64,000 bases of DNA, from positions 1 to 64,000 of the forward strand of contig CAIOTD010000025.1 of assembly GCA_903861115.1 (NCBI GenBank). The letters are read 5' to 3'. Of this stretch, positions 1 to 7,866 are shown piece by piece. A model generated the notes under the pieces. The model did not search any database. It was not told the origin of the DNA and worked only from the letters and a program-made list of their open reading frames with translations. Each line of letters begins with the position of its first letter. Positions within the stretch are counted from its first letter, which is position 1. The DNA is from an uncultured Burkholderiales bacterium (GTDB lineage Bacteria > Pseudomonadota > Gammaproteobacteria > Burkholderiales > Burkholderiaceae_C). The translations under genes were made by a program, and so were the position numbers.

Positions 1-438
1 AAAGTCGTGGCACTCAAGCCCGAAGGCATGACCTTGGCGATGCACCTTTGCCGCGGCAACTTCAAAAGCACCCACGCAGCCGCAGGCAATTACGAGCCCG
101 TTGCAGAGGCCTTGCTCTCGGAGATGAATTTGGACGCTTATTTCCTTGAATACGATGACGACAGAAGCGGTGACTTCAAACCTTTGCGCTTCTTGCCCAA
201 GGGAAAGATTGTGGTCCTTGGCTTGGTCACCACGAAATTTGGCGAAATGGAGACCAAAGACAGCATCAAGCGACGCATTGAAGAGGCTGCAAAATATGCG
301 CCATTGGAACAATTGGCCTTGTCACCTCAGTGCGGCTTCTCAAGCACCGTTCACGGCAACAACATTGCCGTTGAAGCGCAACGAAACAAATTGCGTCTGG
401 TCATTGAAACCGCTCAAGAGGTTTGGGGCAATCATTGA
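1..438 (+). CDS. Cobalamin-independent methionine synthase-like protein, C-terminal part (5' end outside window)
   Basis: The frame is open from base 1, so the gene begins before the window; about 145 C-terminal residues are visible. They match the end of the MetE/UROD-type (beta/alpha)8 catalytic domain of the short methionine-synthase-II-like family (YxjG/YxjH type). The 'LALSPQCGF' segment carries the cysteine expected to be the last zinc/thiolate ligand, and 'HLCRGN' the upstream histidine and cysteine. Family members transfer a methyl group to homocysteine or a related thiol in the cytoplasm. It is not long enough to separate a true MetE C-terminus from the short paralogues, so no symbol is given. 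A strong terminator follows. Confidence 0.8.
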   Translation, partial: KVVALKPEGMTLAMHLCRGNFKSTHAAAGNYEPVAEALLSEMNLDAYFLEYDDDRSGDFKPLRFLPKGKIVVLGLVTTKFGEMETKDSIKRRIEEAAKYAPLEQLALSPQCGFSSTVHGNNIAVEAQRNKLRLVIETAQEVWGNH

Positions 439-465
439 GCCGAAAGACCTCGCTTAAGCGAACCT

Positions 466-493
466 AAAAACCGACCGCAAGGTCGGTTTTTTT
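466..493 (+). terminator. Rho-independent terminator after the methionine-synthase-like gene
   Basis: Six-base-pair stem CCGACC/GGTCGG closed by a GCAA tetraloop, flanked by five A's upstream and seven T's downstream. It lies 28 bases after the stop codon and isolates the heat-shock operon from upstream transcription. Confidence 0.85.
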
Positions 494-556
494 CTAAAGA
501 GACCCGCGTCGTCAGCTAAAAAGCTCAGTTTGACGAAAAAAACATCGCTTTCAGGC

Positions 557-584
557 CTTGAAAACGGTGTTTTTGCCCCCATTT
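557..584 (+). promoter_or_regulatory. Sigma-32 (RpoH) heat-shock promoter of grpE-dnaK-dnaJ
   Basis: CTTGAAA at 557-563, then 13 bases, then CCCCATTT at 577-584. This is essentially the RpoH consensus (CTTGAAA, 11-16 bp, CCCCATnT). Transcription would start near 592, so the longer grpE reading frame beginning at 583 overlaps the -10 element and cannot be the normal start. Confidence 0.85.
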
Positions 585-624
585 GACAGTCATATTCGAT
601 TTCACGTCTTATTTTTCCCGAACC

Positions 625-1212
625 ATGTCCGAACAGACTCCAACTCAAAACCCATCCATGACACCCCACGATTCCACCCCCGAGTCGAAAGCTCACGACG
701 CTCACGACCACGCCCACCCTGCTGCCGACACGTCGCTCGAGCCGAGCGAGGCTTTGGCAAAAGCATTGTTAGAAGTTGAAGCCCTTCAAGCCAAGGTCGG
801 TGAATTACAGGATCAGTATCTCAGAGGTCAAGCCGAGGTTCTCAACGCCAGAAAGAGAGCCGACGAAGAAGTGAGCAAAGCCAGAAAATTTGCCATCGAG
901 TCCTTTGCCGAAGGCTTGCTGCCCGTGCTTGACAGCTTGGAAGCGGGCTTGTTGATCAAGGAAGCAACGCCAGAACAAATCAAAGAAGGTGCTGAAGCCA
1001 CCCTCAGACAACTTAAAAGTGCGCTTGAGCGCAACAAGGTCATCGCCATTGAGCCGGCTGCAGGTACCAAATTTGACCCCCACCACCACCAAGCCATCAG
1101 CGTTGTGCCTGCAGAGCAAGAGCCCAACACAGTGGTCATGGTTTTGCAAAAGGGCTACTTGATTTCTGAGCGCATCTTGCGCCCTGCACTCGTGACCGTG
1201 ACAGCCTCTTGA
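625..1212 (+). CDS. grpE: Nucleotide exchange factor GrpE
   Basis: Co-chaperone that drives ADP release from DnaK. The protein (195 residues from this start) has a low-complexity, His/Ala-rich N-terminal arm to about residue 45, a long coiled coil ('EALQAKVGELQDQYLRGQAE' region) and the C-terminal beta-wing domain with 'KFDPHHHQAIS' and 'GYLISERILRPALVTV'. The start MSEQTP at 625 was chosen because the upstream 14-residue extension lies in the heat-shock promoter. It is the first gene of grpE-dnaK-dnaJ and should be heat-induced. Confidence 0.96.
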   Translation: MSEQTPTQNPSMTPHDSTPESKAHDAHDHAHPAADTSLEPSEALAKALLEVEALQAKVGELQDQYLRGQAEVLNARKRADEEVSKARKFAIESFAEGLLPVLDSLEAGLLIKEATPEQIKEGAEATLRQLKSALERNKVIAIEPAAGTKFDPHHHQAISVVPAEQEPNTVVMVLQKGYLISERILRPALVTVTAS

Positions 1213-1229
1213 GCCAATTGGCAAAAAAA

Positions 1230-1253
1230 CTGAAATCCACACCTTGATTTCGG
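1230..1253 (+). other. Stem-loop between grpE and dnaK
   Basis: CTGAAATC and GATTTCGG can form an eight-pair stem (one G-U) around an eight-base loop. There is no clean T tract, so it is more likely an mRNA processing or stability element than a terminator. No convincing second sigma-32 promoter is visible before dnaK. Confidence 0.3.
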
Positions 1254-1334
1254 CTGTTTCATCCACATATCTTTATCAACACTTTTCAAATCAAACGCTG
1301 CATCGATTCGATCGGCGGCAAACGGAGCTAAAAA

Positions 1335-3269
1335 ATGGGCAAAATCATCGGCATCGACTTAGGAACCACCAACTCATGCGTGGCCATCATGGAGGGCAAC
1401 ACCACCAAGGTGATTGAGAATTCCGAGGGCGCTAGAACCACACCATCCATCATTGCTTACCAAGAGGATGGTGAAATTTTGGTGGGCGCTTCCGCCAAAC
1501 GCCAAGCGGTGACCAACCCACGCAACACCTTGTATGCAGTCAAGCGCTTGATTGGCCGCAAATTTGAAGAAAAAGAAGTCCAAAAAGACATCAATTTGAT
1601 GCCCTACACCATTGCAAAAGCCGATAACGGCGACGCTTGGGTAGAGGTTCGCGGCAGCAAACTCGCGCCCCCCCAAGTCAGTGCAGAAGTGCTGCGCAAA
1701 ATGAAAAAGACCGCAGAGGACTATCTTGGCGAGACCGTCTCCGAGGCTGTGATCACCGTACCGGCTTACTTCAACGACGCGCAACGCCAAGCCACCAAAG
1801 ATGCGGGAAGAATCGCGGGCCTTGAGGTCAAAAGGATCATCAATGAGCCCACAGCGGCCGCGCTTGCCTTTGGTCTCGATAAAACCGAAAAGGGCGACCG
1901 CAAAATTGCGGTTTATGACTTGGGTGGCGGCACCTTTGACGTCTCGATCATTGAGATCGCCGATGTCGACGGCGAAAAGCAATTCGAAGTGCTCTCGACC
2001 AACGGCGACACGTTCCTAGGCGGCGAAGATTTCGACCAACGCATCATTGACTTCATCATTGGTGAATTCAAAAAGGAACAAGGCGTGGACTTGGGCAAAG
2101 ATGTCTTGGCCCTCCAACGCTTGAAGGAAGCCGCTGAAAAAGCCAAAATCGAGCTGTCCTCGTCTGCATCCACCGACGTCAATTTGCCCTACATCACGGC
2201 CGACGCCACAGGTCCCAAGCATTTGAACATCAAACTCAACCGTGCAAAACTTGAGTCCTTGGTGGACGAGTTGATTGAGCGCACCATTGCTCCTTGCCGC
2301 ATGGCCATCAAAGATGCGGGTGTCAGTGTGGACCAAATTGACGACGTCATTTTGGTCGGCGGCATGACCCGCATGCCCAAGGTTCAAGACAAAGTCAAAG
2401 AGTTCTTTGGCAAAGAACCCCGCAAAGATGTGAACCCTGATGAGGCCGTCGCCGTAGGCGCTGCCATTCAAGGCCAGGTGCTCTCAGGCGACAGAACCGA
2501 TGTGCTCCTTTTGGATGTCACCCCCTTGTCACTCGGCATTGAAACCTTGGGCGGTGTGATGACGAAGATGATCACCAAGAACACCACCATCCCAACCAAA
2601 TTTGCACAAACTTTCTCAACCGCTGAGGACAACCAACCTGCTGTGACCATCAAGGTCTTCCAAGGTGAGCGCGAGATTGCCAATGTCAACAAAATGCTTG
2701 GCGAGTTCAACCTCGAGGGCATCCCACCTTCGAGCAGAGGCACGCCTCAAATTGAGGTCTCCTTTGACATCGATGCCAACGGTATTTTGCACGTGGGCGC
2801 CAAAGACAAAGGCACAGGCAAGGAAAACAAAATCACCATCAAGGCCAACTCCGGTTTGTCCGAAGACGAGATCCAAAAGATGGTCAAAGATGCCGAGCTC
2901 AATGCCACAGAGGACAAAAAGAAACTCGAAATCGTGCAAGCCAAGAACCAAGGCGATGCTGCTTTGCACACCGTTCAAAAGAGCTTGGCCGAGCACGGCG
3001 ACAAGATCGATGCGAATGAAAAGTCGGCCATCGAAGCGGCATTGAAAGACTTGGAAGAGGCCTTGAAAACCGAGGACAAAACAAGCATCGATGAAAAAAC
3101 ACAGGCCCTGATGACGGTGAGTCAAAAACTTGGTGAGAAAGCTTACGCCGATCAACAAGCTGCAGCGGGTGCTCCCCACGCGCATGGTCCAGAGGCTGCA
3201 CAACAAGCAGCCAAACCGGCCGATGACAACGTGGTGGACGCTGAGGTCAAAGAAGTTAAAAAGGGTTAA
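1335..3269 (+). CDS. dnaK: Molecular chaperone DnaK (Hsp70)
   Basis: ATP-dependent Hsp70 chaperone of 644 residues, the usual length. The nucleotide-binding domain starts with '[17 protein letters not shown]' and has the phosphate-loop '[11 protein letters not shown]' near residue 195 and '[14 protein letters not shown]' near 340. The interdomain linker reads '[16 protein letters not shown]' near 390, followed by the beta-sandwich substrate-binding domain and helical lid, ending '[10 protein letters not shown]'. 'GGAK'-type purine-preceding spacing gives a good ribosome site (gGAGctaaaaa before ATG). Works with GrpE upstream and DnaJ downstream. Confidence 0.98.
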   Translation: MGKIIGIDLGTTNSCVAIMEGNTTKVIENSEGARTTPSIIAYQEDGEILVGASAKRQAVTNPRNTLYAVKRLIGRKFEEKEVQKDINLMPYTIAKADNGDAWVEVRGSKLAPPQVSAEVLRKMKKTAEDYLGETVSEAVITVPAYFNDAQRQATKDAGRIAGLEVKRIINEPTAAALAFGLDKTEKGDRKIAVYDLGGGTFDVSIIEIADVDGEKQFEVLSTNGDTFLGGEDFDQRIIDFIIGEFKKEQGVDLGKDVLALQRLKEAAEKAKIELSSSASTDVNLPYITADATGPKHLNIKLNRAKLESLVDELIERTIAPCRMAIKDAGVSVDQIDDVILVGGMTRMPKVQDKVKEFFGKEPRKDVNPDEAVAVGAAIQGQVLSGDRTDVLLLDVTPLSLGIETLGGVMTKMITKNTTIPTKFAQTFSTAEDNQPAVTIKVFQGEREIANVNKMLGEFNLEGIPPSSRGTPQIEVSFDIDANGILHVGAKDKGTGKENKITIKANSGLSEDEIQKMVKDAELNATEDKKKLEIVQAKNQGDAALHTVQKSLAEHGDKIDANEKSAIEAALKDLEEALKTEDKTSIDEKTQALMTVSQKLGEKAYADQQAAAGAPHAHGPEAAQQAAKPADDNVVDAEVKEVKKG

Positions 3270-3298
3270 GCAGACAACTGCTCTTATCCCCTTCATTC

Positions 3299-3343
3299 GC
3301 CGCGCTTTTGACCTCTTTTTGAGGCCAGCGCGGCTTTGTTGTT
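3299..3343 (+). terminator. Intergenic terminator-like hairpin between dnaK and dnaJ
   Basis: GCCGCGC (3299-3305) pairs with GCGCGGC (3328-3334); inside, CCTC/GAGG forms a second stem. The hairpin is followed by TTTGTTGTT. Probably an attenuator or processing stem that lowers dnaJ relative to dnaK. Confidence 0.6.
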
Positions 3344-3365
3344 CAAAAAGGAATCGCTCCATATC

Positions 3366-4493
3366 ATGGCAAAAAGAGATTTTTACGAAGTCCTAGGCGT
3401 CTCCAAAAGCGCCACCGAAGACGAAATCAAAAAGGCTTATCGCAAATTGGCGATGAAGTTCCATCCCGATCGCAACGATGGGGACAAGGAGGCCGAGGTC
3501 AAGTTCAAGGAAGTCAAAGAGGCCTATGAGATGCTTTCTGACGGTGATAAACGCGCGGCCTACGACCAGTATGGTTTCGCTGGCGTTGATCCCAATATGC
3601 GCGGTGGTGCAGGAGGCGGCTTTGGCGGCGCGGGCTTTGCAGACACTTTTGGCGACATTTTTGGCGACATCTTTGGCCAAGCCAGAAGACAACAAGGGGG
3701 TCGACAGGTCTACCGTGGCAATGATTTGAATTACGCCATGGAAATCACCCTAGAGGAAGCTGCAGCGGGCAAGGAAACACAGATCCAAGTCCCCAGCTGG
3801 GAGAGTTGTGACACCTGCCACGGCTCAGGTGCCAAACCAGGGACCACGGCCAAAAATTGCGGCACATGCGGCGGCTCAGGTGCGGTGCAAATGCGCCAAG
3901 GCTTCTTCAGCGTTCAACAAACCTGCCCCCATTGCCGAGGAGCAGGCAAAGTCATCCCAGACCCATGCAGCCCTTGCCGAGGTCAAGGCAAAATTCAAAG
4001 TCAAAAAACGCTGGAGATCAAAATCCCATCGGGCATTGATTCAGGCATGCGAATTCGCTCCACGGGCAATGGTGAGCCAGGCGCGAACGGAGGACCTGCT
4101 GGCGACCTCTACATTGAGATCAGAATTCACAAACACGACATCTTTGAGCGCGACGGTGATGATTTGCACTGCGCAGTGCCGATTGGTTTCACAACGGCTG
4201 CTTTGGGTGGAGAAATACAGGTCCCCACCTTGCAGGGCGAGGCGGCCATTGATATCCCAGAGGGCACGCAAACGGGCAAACAGTTCAGACTCCGAGGCAA
4301 AGGCATCAAAGGCATTCGGTCAAGTTTTCAAGGCGACCTTTACTGCCACATCACGGTAGAGACCCCCGTTAAGTTGACCGAACATCAGCGCAAAATACTC
4401 AAAGAACTGGATGAGTCGCTCAAAAAGGGGGGCATGAAACACTCACCCAACGAAAAGGGTTGGACTGAAAAGCTCAAGACTTTTTTCAATTGA
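3366..4493 (+). CDS. dnaJ: Chaperone protein DnaJ (Hsp40, type I)
   Basis: Co-chaperone that delivers clients to DnaK and stimulates its ATPase. From the start MAKRDFYE (3366; a 10-residue upstream extension is not family-like) the protein has 375 residues. It has the J domain with HPD at residues 33-35, a Gly/Phe-rich linker with repeated 'FGDIFGD', the four CxxCxGxG zinc-binding repeats ([32 protein letters not shown]) and the C-terminal client-binding domain. All four zinc repeats are intact. Third gene of the heat-shock operon. Confidence 0.97.
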   Translation: MAKRDFYEVLGVSKSATEDEIKKAYRKLAMKFHPDRNDGDKEAEVKFKEVKEAYEMLSDGDKRAAYDQYGFAGVDPNMRGGAGGGFGGAGFADTFGDIFGDIFGQARRQQGGRQVYRGNDLNYAMEITLEEAAAGKETQIQVPSWESCDTCHGSGAKPGTTAKNCGTCGGSGAVQMRQGFFSVQQTCPHCRGAGKVIPDPCSPCRGQGKIQSQKTLEIKIPSGIDSGMRIRSTGNGEPGANGGPAGDLYIEIRIHKHDIFERDGDDLHCAVPIGFTTAALGGEIQVPTLQGEAAIDIPEGTQTGKQFRLRGKGIKGIRSSFQGDLYCHITVETPVKLTEHQRKILKELDESLKKGGMKHSPNEKGWTEKLKTFFN

Positions 4494-4564
4494 TCGTGAC
4501 GCGGTTCGATGAGCACAAAGGCGTCGACCTTGCTTGAGTTGCACGTCGTGCACTTGGGGACGCC

Positions 4565-5200
4565 ATGAGCCTGGCTGCTGTCTTGATGGCGGCCGGCTCT
4601 GCCTCTCGGATGGGCTACAGGCCCAAGTGTCTTTTGCATTTGAATGGCACGCCTTTGATTGAGCGCACGATCCAGGCGCTCAAGGCCGTCGGGGTGCAGG
4701 AATTGATCGTCGTGCTGGGCCATTACCACGAAAGCATTCGCCCATTCATTGACCCACAAGAAGTGCATTGCGTGATCAACCCCCACCCTGATGAAGGTCA
4801 AATTTCATCCCAGCGTTTGGGGCTTCAAGCTCTCAAGAAAAAGCACGATGCCATCGTCATGGCGTTGGCCGATCAACCCCTCATCGAGGCCCAAGACATT
4901 GAGCTGCTCTTGACTGAGTTTCGCGTAAAAGCACCGTCCACTGAAATGCTTTTCCCTGTGTTAAGTTCTGGTCCAGGCAACCCAGTGATCATCTCAAACA
5001 CCGTGCGTGAAGACATCTTGAGCAAAGACAGCACCTATGGCTGCCGACAGTGGCGCGCAGACCATCGCCACCAAGTCCAAGGCTTCTTGAGCGACAATAC
5101 GCACTTCTCTTGCGATTTGGACACCCCAGAGGACATCCAAGCGCTTCAACAATCCAGTGGCCTGACTTTGACCTGGGACCCCAACCCACCAAGGTCTTGA
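4565..5200 (+). CDS. MocA/MobA-like nucleotidyltransferase
   Basis: The 211-residue cytoplasmic protein is of the NTP-transferase fold seen in molybdenum-cofactor cytidylyl/guanylyltransferases. The N-terminal nucleotide loop reads 'AAVLMAAGSASRMGYRPK', a variant of LAAGxSxRxGxxK. 'MALADQP' near residue 100 is the metal-binding ADQP motif, and 'GPGNPVIIS' and 'CDLDTPED' are typical late motifs. MocA acts on molybdopterin for xanthine-dehydrogenase-family enzymes, but none is encoded nearby, so the substrate is open. It starts 71 bases after dnaJ. A mog gene lies far away at 46.2 kb. Confidence 0.72.
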   Translation: MSLAAVLMAAGSASRMGYRPKCLLHLNGTPLIERTIQALKAVGVQELIVVLGHYHESIRPFIDPQEVHCVINPHPDEGQISSQRLGLQALKKKHDAIVMALADQPLIEAQDIELLLTEFRVKAPSTEMLFPVLSSGPGNPVIISNTVREDILSKDSTYGCRQWRADHRHQVQGFLSDNTHFSCDLDTPEDIQALQQSSGLTLTWDPNPPRS

Positions 5201-5228
5201 GCCTTTAGGTGACACGACCCCCAAGTAC

Positions 5229-7295
5229 ATGCGCAAACACGCCCTTCTCCAACTCTTGCTTGTTTTTTTCACCCTCAATGCATGGGCGGGCGAAAAAATA
5301 AAGTACATCATCTTGATGGAAAACGGCATTCAAGCTGGGTTTCAGACGATTGAAAAAAAAGCGCCCAACCGTGTTCACACTTCCTTTGACTTCAAAGAAA
5401 ATGGCCGTGGCCCGACCTACCAAGAAGACTATCAACTCGACGCCTTGGGTGGATTCAAATCCTTTCATATCCAAGGCACCTCCGAGATGGGCTCCAAGGT
5501 ACAAGAGCGCTTTCAAATCAAAAACGGTGTGGCAAGTTGGCACTCCAACGCTGAGAACGGCTCGAGCCCTTTTATTGCGGGCCAAGTCTACATCCCCATG
5601 GACTCTTCCTGGGGCTTGAATGCCCTGATCATTGAGGCCCTCAAAAAGAGGAACACGAACACATTGTCTTTGCTGCCCTCAGGAAAACTCCGCATGGAAA
5701 GCATTGCACGGGCCACGTTAAAAAAAGGCAAGCAACTCAGGCGAGTTGAGTTATTGATGCAAACAGGACTGGGTTTGAGCCCTCAGTTTTTCTGGGCAAC
5801 ATCGGGCGAACGCGCTAGACTCTTTGCCGTCATCTTGCCAGGTTACTCCTTGATGATCGAAGAGGGTTGGCAAGACTACTTGACCGAACTCAATCAAAAA
5901 CAAAACGATGCTGAAAAGAAGATCCTCAAGCTCAGAGCCCAAACACTGCAAAGAAACATCGAAGGCATTGTGCTCATCAAAAACGCCAAGATATTCCAAA
6001 GTGACACAGCCACAGTGAGCGAACCGTCCAACATCTACTTCAACAAAGATTACATCCTGGGGATTTATCCCAAAGGTGTACAACCCTTGCAAGCGGGCTT
6101 TGAAATCGATGCAAAAGAGCGCATGGTGCTCCCGGGTCTGTTTGACATGCACACACACATCAACCGCTGGTCAGCACTCTACAGCATGACCTCAGGGGTT
6201 ACGAGCATCCGAGACCTGGGCAACTCAAATCGAGAATTACAAGAGATGATCACAGAGGTCAGTGCCGGCGAGATCATCTCTCCACGCATCATTCCTGCCG
6301 GCTTCATTGAAGGCAAGAGCGAATACTCCTCCTACGATGGCATTTTGATCGAAACCTTGGATCAAGCCAAAAAGGCCATCGACTGGTACAAGGCCAATGG
6401 CTACAGGCACATCAAAATTTACAACTCTTTTCCAAAGGAGATTGTGAAAGAAACCACGGCTTACGCCCATGATCTGGGTTTGACCGTGGGCGGGCATGTG
6501 CCCGCCTTCATGACAGCAAGAGAAGCGGTGGAGTCGGGCTTTAATGAGATCAATCACATCAATCAGTTGCTTTTAACGTTCTTGGTCACACCACAAACTG
6601 ACACACGAACATTGGACAGGTTTTACCTGCCTGCGCAAAAGATCGCTGACATGGATTTTGAGTCAAAAGAGGTGACCGATTTCATTGATTTGCTGCTCAA
6701 ACACAAAGTGGTCGTGGACCCCACGCTCACCGCCTTTGAATTCATTCAACAACAAGACGGCGAGATGTCAAAAGCCTATGAAAGCATTGCCCCGCACATG
6801 CCGCCCGATGTGGAGAGAAGTTTTAAGGTAGGCTCCATGCTCATCCCCGATGCCGAGACCGCCCAAATTTACCGAGCGTCATACCTCAAGATGATTGAAT
6901 TCACGGGTCTGCTCTACCGCAGTGGCGTGCCCATCGTGGCCGGCACCGATGCACTCCCAGGGTTCTCTTTGCACAGCGAATTGGCCCTTTACGTCCAAGC
7001 AGGTCTCTCGCCAGCGCAGGCCTTGAAAGTGGCCAGTTTTGATGCCGCAAAAATTGCTGGTGTCGATCGCGAGCTCGGCACCATCAAAAGTGGCAAGCTT
7101 GCAGACATGATCATTGTGGATGGCGACCCCACACTCAACATTGAAGACATCCGCAAGGTCGATTTGGTGATCACCAAGGGTAAATATATTTTTCCCAATG
7201 AACTCAACGAACACATTGGCGTCAAAGCCTTCGTAAGTCAACCGTCCTACATCAAAAAGCTGCCTGCACCGAGCTTGAACACGTTCCTTAACTGA
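5229..7295 (+). CDS. Secreted amidohydrolase with extra N-terminal domain
   Basis: 688 residues. A Sec signal peptide (MRKHALLQLLLVFFTLNAWA) is followed by about 210 residues of beta-rich sequence I cannot assign, then an amidohydrolase-superfamily catalytic domain of the imidazolonepropionase-like type. The metal-binding motif 'DMHTHI' lies near residue 307, the bridging-lysine candidate in 'HIKIYNS', further metal histidines in 'VGGHVPA' and 'INHINQL', and the catalytic aspartate in 'VAGTDALPG'. The C-terminus returns to the beta subdomain ('GKLADMIIVDGDP'). Related enzymes are peptidases or amidases of small N-acyl or dipeptide substrates. It starts 28 bases after the MocA-like gene. Substrate unknown. 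Confidence 0.8.
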   Translation: MRKHALLQLLLVFFTLNAWAGEKIKYIILMENGIQAGFQTIEKKAPNRVHTSFDFKENGRGPTYQEDYQLDALGGFKSFHIQGTSEMGSKVQERFQIKNGVASWHSNAENGSSPFIAGQVYIPMDSSWGLNALIIEALKKRNTNTLSLLPSGKLRMESIARATLKKGKQLRRVELLMQTGLGLSPQFFWATSGERARLFAVILPGYSLMIEEGWQDYLTELNQKQNDAEKKILKLRAQTLQRNIEGIVLIKNAKIFQSDTATVSEPSNIYFNKDYILGIYPKGVQPLQAGFEIDAKERMVLPGLFDMHTHINRWSALYSMTSGVTSIRDLGNSNRELQEMITEVSAGEIISPRIIPAGFIEGKSEYSSYDGILIETLDQAKKAIDWYKANGYRHIKIYNSFPKEIVKETTAYAHDLGLTVGGHVPAFMTAREAVESGFNEINHINQLLLTFLVTPQTDTRTLDRFYLPAQKIADMDFESKEVTDFIDLLLKHKVVVDPTLTAFEFIQQQDGEMSKAYESIAPHMPPDVERSFKVGSMLIPDAETAQIYRASYLKMIEFTGLLYRSGVPIVAGTDALPGFSLHSELALYVQAGLSPAQALKVASFDAAKIAGVDRELGTIKSGKLADMIIVDGDPTLNIEDIRKVDLVITKGKYIFPNELNEHIGVKAFVSQPSYIKKLPAPSLNTFLN

Positions 7296-7353
7296 TCCGT
7301 GCCTGATCGACCTGGTGGCTGAGCAGAAAGAACACAGAACGCGCGCCAAAACT

Positions 7354-7866
7354 TTATAAGAAACGGTCCATGAGTTTGCGACTGTGACGATCAAGGGCTG
7401 AGAGATCTTTGATCAAGAACTGAACGCCATAGGCATCTGAGATGATCAATGTATTGGCATTGAGTCGCTTGATATCCTCCTCGCCTTTTAAAAGCAACTC
7501 GGTGGCGCCTCGCGTGGTTTGTACCGACCATCGACTTGGCGTCACAAAAGAGTTGACGCCATCGAGCTTGGTGATCTCTGGCATGAACTCTCTGTTTTGC
7601 AAACACTGCTCAATGCTTTGCCTGTGCGCAGAAGGTAATTCTGTGAGCTGATCCAGCCACAAAAGCTCTCGTCCATCACGGCTCAATATCGACACGCCCT
7701 CATTGGGTGCGACAATGGGAAAAGCCCTAACAGCAATCACATGCTCATGGGTTTGATCAGCGAGGGTCAAATGCCAGATTCCAAAGGGGTCAGACCACAA
7801 CTTGAAGTCGATGAAAGCCTCCTGTGTGATGGAGGCATTTCTTGTCAATGTATGTGACTCGCTCAT
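7354..7866 (-). CDS. DUF1854 protein, cyanophycin-locus associated
   Basis: 170 residues without signal peptide or membrane segment. It recalls the DUF1854 family, which in Burkholderiales lies beside cyanophycin synthetase and a particular ABC exporter. Features are 'FGIWHLTLADQTHEHVIAVRAFPI' (paraphrased: an aromatic-rich beta segment), 'SRDGRELLWLDQL', and a C-terminal part with 'RGATELLLKGEEDIKRL' and 'DAYGVQFLIKDLSALDRHSRKLMDRFL'. Its ATG directly abuts the stop codon of the ABC gene (TAAATG), so the two are translationally coupled. The biochemical role is not known; a partner or regulator of the transporter is my inference. Confidence 0.75.
   Translation of the reverse strand: MSESHTLTRNASITQEAFIDFKLWSDPFGIWHLTLADQTHEHVIAVRAFPIVAPNEGVSILSRDGRELLWLDQLTELPSAHRQSIEQCLQNREFMPEITKLDGVNSFVTPSRWSVQTTRGATELLLKGEEDIKRLNANTLIISDAYGVQFLIKDLSALDRHSRKLMDRFL

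Noticed and set aside
583-624. Longer grpE start (14 extra residues)
   Set aside because: Begins inside the -10 element of the sigma-32 promoter and does not resemble GrpE.
2616-3362. Long reverse-strand frame opposite dnaK (248 codons)
   Set aside because: A shadow of the dnaK codon pattern; no ribosome site or family motif.
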